This document shows positions 12,001 to 27,000 of a stretch of DNA of 64,000 nt, in pieces. A model generated the notes under the pieces. The model ran no database searches. It saw only the letters and a list, made by a program, of their open reading frames with translations, and was not told the origin of the DNA. The stretch lies in NCBI GenBank assembly GCA_022316685.1, contig JAKJHU010000024.1:3232501-3296500 (forward strand). Direction: 5' to 3'. Positions within the stretch are counted from its first letter, which is position 1. Each line of letters opens with the position of its first letter. Both the position numbers and the translations under genes were made by a program. This DNA is from Progne subis subis (lineage: Eukaryota > Chordata > Aves > Passeriformes > Hirundinidae).

Positions 12001-15000
12001 GGTTCCTCCTATTTTAGAGAGACAGACAAGTTACTAAGTATATTTAAATACTTGCCCAGAAAATAAGAAAATTAGGCATTCCATAGGGAATTATAGTTAA
12101 CTTCAGTTTAAAGTAGAAATAGTGAAAGTTTCTAACTTATTAAAGCAATGCAAGTGGTTTTGACTTTTGTGTTTGTGGATGCTGTCTGGGGCAGATAATG
12201 CCAGACTGCATGACTTCCCCCTATCCTATTAGAAAATCATTAAAAAATATATTTGTTCTTAGTATCAAAAAATATTGATGTATGAACAAGCCTTCTGTGG
12301 ACTGAGATGCTTTCAGCCTAGTGTCAGAAAAAATGGGATATATGAAAAAGCCATCAACATTACTAAGAATATTTTTCAAAGTGTGATCTTTCTACAAGAT
12401 AAAGATAATTGTGTTGGTGGTTGGGGAAAATAGCTTAAGAAAACCAGCTTTGCCTAATAGATTGTGGGAATGAAAGGATTGCAGTGAGCCTCCATGAAAA
12501 CATGTTTATTCATATCCTTGATTCTTATTTTTGTTCTGCAGAAACGAGCAAATGGAATTAGAAGAAGCTCTAGACATGTGGACCCAGGTTTGTGCCATGA
12601 ATTTTTAATACTTAAACATTAAATAAAAAGAGTAAGAAAGCTGTAACTCACTTTGCTAAGTTGCATTGTGAATGCTATTGCCATGCACACAATGCTGAGA
12701 ACTTGGCTGCTGAAGTTGTGAAGGTCTAAAGTGATTGCTCTGTTTGTGATTTCAAAGATAAGGTCAGCTGGTTGAACTCTTAATTTTTTTTCCCTTGTTT
12801 TTTTTTTTAAGTAGAGCTCTGGTTCTGTTTGAACAACAAAATGCCTCTGGGCTTTCAGTTAATATGACCCACCCTACTGTACTCTGTAGTTTTAAAAGAA
12901 TTAACTAAGGGATGAATAGCAGGCAGTTGCTTATAAAGCTCAGGTTCTAAGTCTTCAAGTTGTGGGTATTCTCAGCTCTTAAATGTAATGGTGCTCAGGG
13001 CTTAACTGTATGAGTTGCTTTTCTGAAAGGCATAAACCCGTTGCAGTTTTGTACTGAATTTCAAAGTGATTTTATTTTTCCTGTTAGTTTATAGTAGATA
13101 CTTCTGTGGAATCATGGCAGCAGCAGCCCTTAAGAAAATTAAATGCTTGGTTGTAGGTTGTGTACTCAAGTGGGCAAACATTTCCTCTGGAGACCCATCA
13201 TGTGTCTGTATAAAATATTCAATGTTTTTCCGTGTAACTGTGTGATATTTTTAGTGTCATTTTTTTACAGTAATTACATTTCTGTCCTTTATGTTTCTTG
13301 TATAGTTTAATTACTGGAGATTTGTTATGCAGATATTATTTGGAATACAAGTAAGCTGTGGATTATTAAATATTTCTAGATGTGGACATCTGAGAATAGT
13401 TGGAGTTAAGCATTAAGCAGGATGGCAATTCTGTACACCACATTATAGCCTGGCAGAGCTAAGCACTTTTCAAAAAGTAGGAATGCTGGTTGTGCCACTA
13501 GCATTGCAGCTGCCTTGGCTTGGAAAGTCTAAATGTTGTAACTAGTTGGAGCAGACCACACCTTTCTTACTCACGTACCCTCGACATGTTTTGGAACACG
13601 TATCGTCACTTTGTTCCCTCTAGCAAAATAAACCTGCTTCATGATTCTAGAAATTGTTCTGTGTGTCGTGATGGCTGCAGTCATAAAAGAAAAAATGAGC
13701 ACCCCGGAACTCTGAAAATTAATAAAGTCAAAGGGGAAAACATCAAGGGTAGGAATTAAATAATGCAGAGGGGGATGATTGCTCCCAAGTGTTTGCTAAC
13801 AGGACTGAGTTCTTCCCATTCATTGGTGCATGCTGCAGTGGAGTGTGATTGTGTGCGTGCAGAATAGTCCTTATAGGATCAGCACCTTTAAACACAGCTG
13901 TCTCATATAGAGTCATAAAAGGTCAAGTAATTTAGCTTTGAGAACCTTTTGAACATACTGGTGATTTTACTTGCCAGTGCCTAAAACAGGCAGGTTCACT
14001 CCCTTGCCTTGTCCATTTACTTAGACAGAACGGTTCTTTGAATTGTTGGGATAGTCTTGTTATGGAGTGAAGTTCTTGGTCCTCATAATATTTTTGAAAG
14101 ACGAAAGAAATGGGGAATGTTTGCGTGAACTTGAAGTCCCTTTATTAGAGCCGTGGCTCTAGAAGACTACTTACAGAATTGCTTCTGACATATTATTTTA
14201 AATAAATAATAATGAGAAATATATTATATACGAATGTGCTCTGTACATACACTGTCAGTTTTCAGATGAAATGAGCTTTTTGTTCTGCATTTTGTCAGGG
14301 TAGCATTCTGTGTCCTCCTGTAACTCAGTGGGTATAACTTTTAGAGTCTTTGGCAAACTCCTGGCATCTGTTTTGCATAATCTAAGTACTGCTGTTCATC
14401 AGGTTGCACGTTGCCTTGAGAGACAGATGCTATCCAGAGGGCAGCACTTGGAAGAGATCAGCCATGTCAGGCATTCATTACTGCATTGAGCTGCAGAGCT
14501 TTCCAAGAGCACTGCCATTCAGTCAAGTTCTGAAGGGTATGAGCACCAGGATGCTCTTTTTGCCAAGAGAGGTGGTCAAAAAGCTGACTGCCCAGACTGC
14601 CTTGTCTTTAGAAGGTTTGGTCTGCTGCTGCAGCCAGTGCTGGTGCTGAAGCATGGGTGCCAAGTTAGGGAGCAGACACTTACTGTGGGTCAGTAACTAG
14701 CACCTACAGTGGCTAAATATTGATGGAGTTTGATATCACCAGTAAATACAAATATTTTGGGTTGCACTTTGTCAAGATTGTTCTGTTATGTCCTGCCCAT
14801 TTTAGTAAAGAATAATGAATAGCACGTTCAAGTTAATGCATTGGTGCTTCTCTTTTTATGCTGAGTCAAATTCAACTTTTGCTGACACAGCTTAGCCCAG
14901 AATGAAAAATCGTTTGAATTTGATGAGTAGTGCAAGTTGAAGGACGGTTGAAACAAAACTATGGGAGGACACTGGATTCAAATATCTTGTTTCCTGCTGG

Positions 15001-18000
15001 TGAAGCTCATTGATGAAGGAACCTATCTAGCTGAAGTACCCTAAAGGCAATAAGTTAGTTTATGGCTTTTTCGTTTGTTTTTCTTTGAAGTTTTGACAGT
15101 GACAGTTTCTTCCTCGAGATTTGCTTTGTGCTGAATAAGAAAGAAGGGTAGAAGGAAAATGATGAGACATAGATGATGAGACTAGATGATGAGACAGAGA
15201 AATTCCCATCAAATGAACAGAGTCATGAGAAAAACGTGTACAAAAAGAAAAGTGTGCAGAAACTACAGGTGAAGAGAAGACTGGAAACCTTGCAAAATAT
15301 GGCTTTGTCCTTACGCAGTGCCCTAAGCCTTCAGCCTGCAATCCAGTTGCAGAGGGCCTCCTGAATTACTTCATCTATTACGTTTTAGTGGGATAGGTTT
15401 TGAATAACCTTTCTTTGGATGAAACAGGAGATCATAAAAACCATTGATGAAATGAACTGGTGAATACACCTGCAGCTATAAATCCAGGGCAAGTTTGGTC
15501 TTCAGCTTGCATGTGACTAGAGCAAGATGATTCTGCTTGAATGCATTTGAGAAGTGATCAGACTAGTGTCAGTTTTTGCATAGAATGGGTTGTGAAATGA
15601 TAATTACGTGACATTTTATTCTCATGTAGGGAATATGTTTAAGCATGGGATTTGCACTATTGGCTTAAATGTCACATGAAGCATTCACATGTATATTCAT
15701 AAGCACAAATTCTTATTGTGTGAATTCTTGAGAAGGACGATGCAGTCTGACCCAATGTTTTTAATGGAAATAATTTTGTGTTTATTTTAATATGAGTAAA
15801 AATTACTGTCTTTCTTAGCTATTGAACTAGTACAGTGTATGTTTGCTGTGTTTGCTGTCTTTTTTTACAGTGTAAAGAGTCTAAATGTGATAGATTCACA
15901 GCTTAGTGTTTTTGAAACTGGTTTTACCCTAAACGCTTCTGCTAATATAAACATGGGAATTTTAATCTCTAGACGTGTGAAAGTATATTTCATATCAGAA
16001 GGATAAACTTGGTAAAAAGAGAACACTAGAAGCCTTATAGTCAAAATTCATTGTAGATTAAACTCAAAATCTGCTCTATGAAAGATCACTGCTGAGCATG
16101 CTTCGACTTCTTAAACAGCTGATTTCTTTATAAACAAGGATTAAAGATTAGAAAACCTCAGTTCTGAACCGAAGGCCAGAACCAATATTTTTCCCTTTAC
16201 AGAAAGTAAAATATTGTCTGACTTTTTTGGGATGAAGGGACACAATACTGGCAAATCAGGTATACAATGCAATAGCTTGGGCCAAATGTATTTTTCAGCC
16301 CAGGAATTCAAAGATGAATAATAATTTTAAAAAGAGGTATTTGTATTTCTGGTTGGTGTCTGGTCCATACTTGCTTTGTGAATCCTCTAATATTGGTTTT
16401 ACGCAGATTATAAAAAACCCTTCAGGATCTGAAAAGAGTCACTGGGTTTATGGCCTGAAGTATATGCATTAAACAAACAACAGCAATCTGTGTAGGGACA
16501 AGTACAATACTGGAGATATGTTTATTTCATTAGCTATAGTGGGAATAAGCTGCTTTGTGCTTCATGTTTTGTTGAAATTGGATTTTGCAATCTTTTAGCT
16601 AGGTTGTGTCATTGTTATATGTGTGTGATTAGTAAGCAGTGAAACAATATTCATGTGTTTGTGCAGTGTGGTAGTGTTTGCATCTTGTCTTTGGACTAAA
16701 AATTAAGGGATAGTGTCATACTGGCATTTTAAATTTTCTTTTCAGTGAAGAATGAAGCATGCTAGACTGTGAGGTATTTCAACAAATTCTTTTACACAGT
16801 GTGATCCATGATATGGAAGTCTAACTCTGATTTCCATTTCAGTGCCACTCCAAGTGCATGCCCAGCCAAAAGCAAAACCTGGCTCAAACTCAAATGCTGG
16901 GATGTCCCAGCCAGCAGATAATTCTCCGCCAAGTATGTAGTTGTTATAGCTAAAACTACTCTTTAACTAAGAATAAGAAGCATGTAGCTCATTTTCTTGT
17001 TTTATTGAGCTATCCAGGCACATCCTTAGTAGTCCTGTTTGACTGTTGTCTTTCTCATTTGGCCCAGTATAAAGAATGCCCTATTCCATGGATGAGAAAA
17101 GAGAACCTTCTGCATCATGAAGCCTTTTCAGGAGTTTTTCTCCACTTCAACAGTGGCAGCAGCTACCTGGGATTCTGGCTGTGGTGTTGGTGGCCCAGTA
17201 CTAACTGGCTGTCAGTATCAGTGTTGAGAACAAGGATTTGTCCTGGTTTTATGCCGCAGAAAAAGGTCTACCAAAAAAAGGCATTAAACAAGCCCCCGGT
17301 ATTTCATGAGGAGTTGACTGATGTCATTGATAGTACCTCATTATTAGGATTGTCTTCATCAGGATGAATTAGACCAAGTAGCATATTTTTGCTTTGGTAA
17401 AGGAATTCCTTTATAGAATCAAGAAATTGATAGGTGTTTTTATATACGTTTAATATCATTATTTAATTATATTTCCTGTAAATAAAATGTAGGAGTGAAT
17501 AGCGATCCCTCAGGTCCTATAATACACATATGGCATTCTTTCCAGCTTTAGATACTGTTAACATGGAACATAATGATGTGTTTTAATGGCTGACAAAATG
17601 AGTGACTGTAAATTAAATTGAGGAAAGCCAGGAGGAATACTGGAGCAAAGAGAAATGTTTCATGAAACTTCCTCTAGTGAAGTCATAGTTGTTTGACAAA
17701 CTTTGAGGTCTTTTAAAATGATTGGAGAGCATTAGATTTACTCAGTAATTTAAGACTTCTCTGGATGGTAATGTCTTAAGCAAGCTACAGAACCGAAAAT
17801 GAGGTTTAATTTTACATTTACATGACACGTGTTTAACTTTTGGCTGGGTTTTACTCAGATATGGATGCTTCTTTCTTTTCTACACAGCATCTAAGCACTT
17901 TGTTCCAGGTACCTGTAATGTACCCAGTACGTGTCTCTAGGAATCTTTGTGGAGCACAGGAATTGCAGGTTGGGACGGGTTTCACAAGGCAGCTGGGAGC

Positions 18001-21000
18001 ACACTTGCTGCAAAGAGAACACTCCTTGGCAGGAGAGGTGTGATGCTGCGTACTGACACGGTGTTGGAATCTTGCAGTTCTTTGAGGGACTTTGATTGCT
18101 GCTTTGATGGCAGATTGACCATCTCTTGGTATTGATGGACGTGTTGGAGCACGTTTTACATCACGTGGCTGAGCCGGGGTTGGTGTTTGAGACCAGAGTC
18201 AGTAAATTTCTTTGTGGTCCAGTGTCATGGGATAACTTCTCTCAGCTGGGCCTCAACAGCAGTGAATTCAGAGATACACTGAATTGTGTGGCCTAATTTG
18301 TGAGAGCAAATTAATTTATCTCACATATTTATTAAAAATACATATTACATTCAAGAGCTATACTTTTTTTTTTCTTTCCTCTGCAGTGCTTCACAAAGTA
18401 ATAAATTCGTCTTTGTTGTGTTGCAAGAAAAGACATGTCTAATGTTTTGCAGCACGAAATTTTCCACTAATGCGTTTCTGGAAGGTGAAGCAGAGTTTTG
18501 TCTTCCAATGAAGCATTTCAAATGCAGTTTAATGATTTTTATTTGGGTTGTTTTATTTTAAATTAAATTTATTTTTACATTACAGTTGGGGAGAGGTGTT
18601 TGAAAGGTGCCTGTCCCCTTGGCATCTCAGCAGTGAGCTAACATTCAGAGAAGAACATAGCCTTTAGCCTTTTCTTTTAATTAAACATCAGAAGACCCAG
18701 ATGCCAAAGGGTGAAATGTATTTATTTTGTCAAACTCTTTCATCCTTGTCTGGTTGGATTGCAAGATTAGTTTGTAGTTGAGTGATTTAAACTCTTTTGT
18801 CTTATTGGATGTGGTTTTGGGGCTCTATCTTAAGCAATTAACATTTTATTTTTCTGTTAGAGAAATAATGGTGTTCAATACGTGCTTAGCCATATACTAA
18901 CATATTTAAACTGAAATGGATTAAAAATCCTTCAGTATCTTTCTCTTTTTCTGCATAAAAGCACTCAGCATCAACTATTTAAGCAAAATGTCACTGTTTA
19001 GAGATAATTGTAAGGATATTGTCAGGAAGAAAAAAGGAAAAGTCAAGTAGAAGTGGACAAAATGGGCATACAAGTATGATCAATAAAACAAAAAAAGACA
19101 CTGTTTTGTATTTTAAACACACACAAAAATAGTGCAGCACTGTTTTTAAAAAAAGGAAGAGAACTGTGCTGCAGCTATATGGCCCAAATTTGCCTTTACT
19201 TACCTTAGGAAGGTAAGTGAAGGCAAAGTGGAAGGGAATTGCTTAGTATTTGCTAAAGTTTATTGGGCCTTACAAATCTCCTATTCATTTTCAAGAGGAA
19301 TATTGCATTTACCCATCTATTTTCATATCTGATTTTAATCTTCAGGGTGCTGTAATTCTCAGAAGGCAAAACAAAGATAATAAGGCAATGAATGATTAAA
19401 AATAGTCAAAAGTAACTGAATTTTAACAGTACTCTAAAGCATATGTTTCTTTTCTTGTGGCTCATTCATTTAACTAAATCAGTATTTGATCACTACTTCA
19501 AAGTAATTCTCACACAAAGAATTTGGGAAACATTGTAAGATTGAAAGCAGCCATCCCATGGGAGAAAAAAGACTGCTGAAAATTCACACAAGCGAAGCTC
19601 CCAAAACTGCCTCTGCCTTTTGCCTGAGGAAGGTTTTAAAGCTTGTGGTAGAAGAGGCCAGAGGCAAGAGCCTGAGAAACTGATGCTGCTCTTCAGGAGA
19701 GTTTTTAACTGCTCACCACTTTGAGATTCCCAGAGAAGGGAACAATGAGGCTGAGTTAGGCTGCAGGCCAAGCTAGCTCAGGATCCCTTCAACAGTGGCC
19801 AATTAAATGGATGCTGAAGGATAGAATTTGGGGTAAGGTGCTGTGGTACTTCCCTCCTGTATTCGTTTCTTAGCTCTTAATTTTCCTTCCATGTGTTTTC
19901 ATTACCTCTTTTTAAACCAGTCTAAAATCTTCACAACATCCTTTAGCTATCACTCACATAATTAGTTGTGTGAATAAAGTGCATCTTTTTGTTTGCTTTT
20001 AACCTGCTACCTATTACTTTGCCTGTAGGTTTTTGGATCAAGAAGCTGAGTAATAAATGAGGAAATAATGAGTAGTTTTTCTCTGGTCACTATTATGCCA
20101 CTCATAAGTCATCTGTCATATCCCCTCCAGTCATGTGCCCTCTATCTGAAGAGGTATTATCTGCTTAATTCTTCTGCTACAGAAGCTGTTCTGTGTGTCT
20201 GACCATCCTGTTTCTTTGTTTGCGTGCTTCTAGGTCCAAGAGTAGTCAGTCTTTCCAGCTGTGTGTCTGCCACAAGTAATTTCTTAGTGTTGGTACAGCA
20301 TGGAATTAGGTTATGATATTGAAGAACTGATTGTAAAAAATATTTAGCAATTACTCTGAGATGTGTTGTCTCTATGATGATACCTGTTTCACACTCCATC
20401 ACTGTGTATGAGTATTCAATCCATATCTTTGGACTTACATGAAGGTGTGACTAAATAGCCTCCAAAGATCTTTCCAGCCAGAGTTATTCTCCAATATTGA
20501 ATCCTCTTGTTCATGAAATCTTCCTTCAGTCCTCTGCCAGTAGCATACTTTTTAAAGAAATGCTTTTACACCTTCTCTAAGACTTAATCCACTTTAATAT
20601 TCCATTTTAATAATGCTTTTTTATTTTTTGAAAAAGGAAGGGCCAAACATGGATTCCTTTGGCCGACCCTTCTGGACACTGCCTTCTATTTGAAAAAAAA
20701 TACTGTTGTTTTAACCTTTTATGTCTTGTCCTTTTGTTGTTTGTTTATTGGGGGCAGGGGAGGAAAATTTGCCTCTTATCATGTAAGCTGGAAGAGAGCT
20801 TCATTGTGCGTCCTGTTAAAATTATTTTGCTAATCCACATTAATATATAATCCTGCTTCTTCATTATCTGCTTTAAAGAACTCTAAACAATGTCCCTGAC
20901 TTGTTCTTAAAAAAGTATTTGTAGTCTTTATATTATAAATACTTGTAAATTCTGTTTCTTTTGTAGGCTTTACCAGTCTGCCTTGTACAACTGTCAGATA

Positions 21001-24000
21001 TTTGTGTTGAGACATCTCTGATTACAATTGAGTTTCTTTAAAACATTTTCTTCGCATATAACTACCTCTTTTTATGGTACTGAGTTGTTTTAAGAAATAG
21101 CTTGCAGATCATAATTAACAGCTCAGCGAAGTAATGTTTGAATTTATTCGGTACTTAGCATTTTCAAGTAGTGACATTTTAAAACCTGATCTGATAGATT
21201 TTTCAGTAGAATCAATTTAATCAGTTTTAACCCTGAGATATGGTTTATGTGGGAAAAAAGGTAAAGCACTTTTCTGAGGCATTAAGTAAAAGCACTTGGA
21301 GTTCAGCCCTCATTGCTGCTCCTGCTGACCTATAAGTAAATAGAAGACATGTTCAGTCTTGCTCATCTTATAACTTGTGTTTCTTAAGCCTCAGTGTGCA
21401 ATGGGGAATTAAAAAGTAACTTCATTATCTGATACCTTGAAAACGTGCCTCAGTCCGTTAACCTTAGAAGTTGTTCTTTAACCAGCCTGTTTGGAATAGG
21501 GCATGTGGGAGAGGGCAGAGCACGAGGCACTGTGTCTTAGTTCAGACAATAAAGTGTGATGTTTACTCTTCTTGGAATTTTTTCCTTAATTGGGTTTGAC
21601 AGCAACAAATAGCATGAAATATGGTATAACAAAAGCTGCATGTATGGATCACAGCTTTCCTTCAGAACAATGTTAAACTCCTGGCAGTAGCCGTCTTCTT
21701 GTGACTGGCAGGGATCATTTTAGTACACTGGAATTCACTTAATGTTGGTATATCTTCTACAACGTGTTTTTTCTTTATTTCTTCTTTACAGGAGACCCCG
21801 TAGGTTGCCCTATAATTTTCAACCTCCCCTATTTTGTTTTATCACGGGGACAAGAAAAGCTGAAAAGTAAAAGAGTGTGAGGCTTCATGATTGGTACTTA
21901 AAGCTCTGACTGCTCCCGTGCATTGTGTGCCAGTTTTGTTATTTGTCCATTTCTGGTGGTATTGATTTAAACCCTATAATTGTGTGTTTCTCTGTACAAG
22001 GCTCAGGCACCTGAGAAACACTGAACCATCAACTAAGCTCAAAGAGGCAATGCTGGGATTTAAGTGTCTAAGGTGTATTCTTTGTCAGGGCAGTATTTTG
22101 GGAGAAGGAACCAAGTGTGGGTGTTCTGCTGGTGTCAGTTTGATGTCTGGTGATGTTGCCACGGGGTGTGGTATTTTTCCCCACTAAGGTGTCCCCTTAC
22201 TGGCTTTCTTTTGAATCTATGGATCACCCAGTCACAGGCTAAGTAACTTCAGTGAGGTAATGGCAAACTGGTCATGGGAGGCAGCAGTGAGGAGAAAAGT
22301 GAGATAAGTCATCCTGACTTACGTGGGATATCCACCCACCCAACTTTACTTGCTTTCAGGTATGGTTTCTGTCTTAACAAATCTCACACTTTGCTGGAGG
22401 ATATAATCCACATTCAGAATGGAAACAGAAAATGGAAGGAGAACCTTCACTATTGTGCAGACAAACGTATGAGGGTTTCCTTGAGAGGGAAGGAAAGAAG
22501 CAAAAATATGTAAGATGCTGAATAATTACTATGGCAGCATTGATGTCTTGACAGGGATTAAACTTGATACCCATCTTTACTGCCTATGATAATTTACCAA
22601 TAATGTCGGGATTTTGCAGCAAAGATCAAGTGGTGGATTCTTTTTTCGTATTTTTTCATTTTTGCATTTAGAAGAAGAGCCTTATTTATCATGTAAGCAA
22701 TCTTCAATTTAAAAACTTGTTTATATGTAGACATGGAAAATTAGTCTACTTAAATTTGTAAACTATTTTGAAAATTTTCATTAAAAATTGAGAATGTTTT
22801 TCTTTGGTAAGAGGGAGTACGGAAAAGCAGGGTATCAGAATAGCATGAAAATCTTCATATACTAGTGCTAGAAAAGAAAGGCCTAAATGAAGACAGTAAA
22901 AACTTATGTGTAAGATATGTATTTTTATACTCAGTGGATATTTTCATTGTAGTCTGAATGCCTTTGTCTAGGTGTATCTGCTGATTTAGGCTAGGGATAC
23001 TACAAATTCATGGGAAAGCTGGGGGCATCACAAAATATGATGCATTTTGGATTTTCTAGATTTTTTTTTCTCTTAGGTGGCCAATACTTCAAATATGCAA
23101 AGTGTGCAGCATAAAAATAAAATCTCAAGTATATACTATTTAGGGATAAACAATTTTAACTGCATTGTGGTGTTAACAGTGAAATACACATCCATCCTTT
23201 TTTACTTTCATAGCACAAATACTCTGTAATGAAAACAAGTTCTCTTTTCTCAAAGAATGTAATTTATCTGCTGTATCCAGAAACAAGTAGGCATATTTTT
23301 TAAGAACAGGTTTGTTTTAGCTAGAACAAAAGTGTCTTTTCATTGCTTTAATATAATTCCATAAATCTTGGCTACATTTGCCTACTGATGCAAAGAAGGT
23401 GTATAAGGCCTGAAATTTTTTTGCATGTGTGCTAAGTATACTATCAGTTAAGAAATAAAAGTGGTATCTGCTGTAAGCAGGGTAGAGGCCACAGAGAAGA
23501 AAACCTGCTTGAAGAGTAAGATCCTGAGAGTGTTTAACTTGAAAAGCTGAAGGATTAAACAGCATTATGAAGAGGGTGCGTGCAAGTAAAATTGTTTGTC
23601 ATATGCTGGGACCTGCCTGCTTTTCCCAGGCGTCAGCCACTTCCCTTTCACATTATGTAATAATTTTAAATGCTTCTCTTGCCAGAGACTATATTTCTTG
23701 TAAGTTACTGAAATGGGAGACTAAGGCCTTTCATCTTAGAGGCAGATGCTATTAGTCAATACTGAACACAAAAGAAATTGCATGAAAGAGAATTGAAGTC
23801 TTATTTTTCCAATTCTTGATGAATAAAATGTCAGCGCATTTTCAGCAATGCATGTGTTTAAATTTGATACCTGTGAAAGATTCTAGGTGGCATAGGTATG
23901 TATTTTCATGGATTATATGTTGCTTTTAAAATTATTCAGGCTGTGAATTCTTAGCACTAGAAAAAATGCCAGGTTCCTGTACAAGATTAATGACATTTTG

Positions 24001-27000
24001 CAGTACTCAATACTGTTTCCAAAATGGGGTTCCTGTTTTCAAGCCTTTTTCCTCTTACTACTTGCTGCAGAATTATCCCTGGGCATGGGGAAGTTAGTAT
24101 TTAAAGTACAGCTCCAAGTAATTACTTCTGTGGAATAATGGACTTCTGTATTCCAAGATTTGTCCCTGTTTTTCAGAGCCTTTTGCTGCACGTAATCTAC
24201 TGTCTGGGCACACCTTCATGGTTCATCTGTAGCATCTGCCCAGTGCAAGTTGTTGGCCCTTCAGGGCATGTGCATGTTTGAACAAATACACAAATTAGAA
24301 TGCCATGCCTGTCTATGGCATCACATTAAAAGATGTGATAATTAACACTGGTTAATCTTCATACCATGTGCTTTTATAAAAAGCAGCACCACATGTACCA
24401 CACTTTTTAATTCATATGCCAAAACTCCATTTTGCTTAATTACAAAAAAAAAAAAAGCTTCTTACTTTTGAGGCAACATGATTTTTAAAGTTTGTATCCT
24501 TAATTTTCCTCCTAGACTACATTAAAATGATGAGATTTCATTACTTTATCCAAACAAATGAAAATGGTGTTTTTGAACCTGATTTTTTTTTGTTGTTGTT
24601 GTTGTTGATTCCCATAAACCATTTAATGCTCAGCTGTTTCTTGAACACTTGTTCAAAGTGCTGAGACTCTTCTCAATCCAGGCAATTCCAAAATCCCTTA
24701 CTCAACAAGGATAGCTGCCTGTGTCACTCCAAGTAAGGATAGTTGCCTGAATAAACATTTGAAGTTAAAATTGTACAAAACAACAAGAGCTTGTCCTTAA
24801 CAGTTGTTTGGAGGAAAACCTGCTGTGAAGAGGAAACCAGGGTCTGCCAATGAAGGAAAAATATTTTCACTCTTAATGAATCACAAAAAGTATGCTGCAG
24901 TGAGCATTAGGAAGTCAGTGACTTTCTTAGCTCTCTGCTTTCTTTCAGTGCCGTCATGGAGAGAGTCCTCCTTCTCTTTTGAGAAATTCCCTGGGTCTGA
25001 GTATAAAAACTGAGACATAATTTTGGAATTGCACAAGAAGTTTCTGTTATTTTAGACATACTTCTTGCATTTGCTATCTAAAATTCTCAATGTGTAGGGC
25101 ATGTTCAGGTTTGAATTAATATGGATATACGAAGACAATTTTATTATAGGGGAAGACTGAGCGTTTGAAAGATGCAAATACAGCTTATGAAAATGCTTGC
25201 TGTGCAAATTGTATTGGGTTGGCATTTGTCGATTCTTTCAGCAGTGTGCTTGACTAATTTTTGTATTTTTTTTGTATTGTAACATTTTGTCGCCTGACTT
25301 CCTAAAATCTTTACAGTTTCTTTTCCTTCTTTGTTGAGACACAAAAGTAAATTCAGCCTCAGGAGTGTATCTGTGAGAGTTATGAGCAGAACAACCCTGA
25401 AGGGCATGAGAGGCAAATAGTGATGGCCCATCTAAATAACAATTCCTTTCCCAAAAGGCAGCCCTTGTGACTTTCCCTTCTAAAGTTGAAAAACACGGCT
25501 CTTCAGAAGCATTTTTGTAGTGCCAGTTATTTTTTTCTTGCACAGGGGTGAACTTCCAGGCTCCTTAAAATGAGTGTCATGATATGCCAAATGTCCCTGC
25601 TTAATAATGAAATAAGGAAATGCTCTCTGTTGTAGTTACTTTTCTAAATTTAAAAAAAAAAAAAAAAATAAATTAAAACTTAGTTTGGATTTTAGATTTT
25701 CTTGGCTAAATTTCTTATTTCTGATCAAACTATGTGCTATATTTGCTAAAGCACTAAGCTGACCTTACCTTGGAAAACCTGGAAACTCTGCTCCTACTGA
25801 GAGGGGACTGCTCACCTCAGTGGATGTCCATATTCCCATGATGCTAATTTTATTAATGCTGCTCATACTGTCACTAAGCACAGTTATCCTCAAAAATTCT
25901 TTGCTGAAAAAAGCATTTGGGTGAAGCCACATGCTGACATTCAGGGCACGGGAAAATGCCCATTCGTCTGTGCATCAGTCTTGAAGCAGCAAGACTACTC
26001 TAATATAAAAACAAATAAATGTGTAGAAATATAACAGAACTCATACAGCTTCAAAAATGCATCCTTGTAAATTAAATAACTTTGCTAGTCTTGTTTATTT
26101 CCTTGCAATGAACTCCCACTATGATCTGCAATGCAGTTCCAAGTTTTGTGTGGATCTTAACTAGAAAATGGAGATATAGCCACTTACCAGGGGGCTTTTT
26201 GCTAATGATCAGATCTACAAAACCTGGGGAAGCACCAGGACTTCCTGAGTTGTGGTGTTTTTCTGTTTCCTATAACAAGTTGTTGATCAGACTGTTAGCA
26301 GACAGATTTTTTCCTCCCACACATCTTCATTTTGGTTGATGGTTGACCATTTTTGCAGAGGTCTCTGCCAAGAATACAGTTTTTATATGCAGCATTAAGG
26401 AGAAATGGTAGAAAAATTGAATCTTTGAAAAACTGTCGATTTGAAGATGTAGATTAGCTAGTAAAGGACTGAGGGAACCCCAAATCCTGTTTCACTAAGG
26501 TTTTTAGGAAGGAAATGGTTTTTGGAAGAGAGGGAGGACAGTGACAGAAAGCATGGCTAGGACTCTGGAAAAAAAAAAAAAATTTTTTTCCAGTGGTTGT
26601 CTTTGTTCTTGAGGATGACAGTCTTTAAATCTTCCAATCAGATATGGTTTAGAGTGCATTACAGATTTGTCATCTGAATTTTGAGATAGTGAAGATTATT
26701 TTGTGCTCCGCCCTCCCTTTCCACCATATTGCCCCAGTGCTTGCAAGTTTTCTGTTTATGGAAGAAAGGGCAGCGTTACTTCTATAAGCAGAAACTTAAC
26801 AGTTGAGTTGAGGCCCATGGTAGCTGATAAACGTTTTCATAATCAGCCTTGTGTAGTTTTTTGACTTCAAAATTAAGTCAAGTAGCAAACTCCAGAGTTG
26901 TGGGTAAGCAAATGCCAATTGTGAGACTTAACTGAACAGTACACAAAGGCAAAGCAGTTAAAAAAGAGCAGACAAGTGGAATATTCCTGAGTCTCAGGCG

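Noticed and set aside
14404..14649. 81-codon Cys-rich open frame, considered as a retropseudogene
   Set aside because: No poly(A) tail, target duplication or match to a known protein.
17005..17367. 120-codon + strand open frame just after the predicted cassette exon
   Set aside because: The cassette frame meets a stop just after its donor, so this frame is not an extension of it. No recognised domain or splice sites.
24949..25000. Exon-like segment after TTTCTTTCAG
   Set aside because: 52 nt would shift the frame, and the only donor (GTATAA) is weak.
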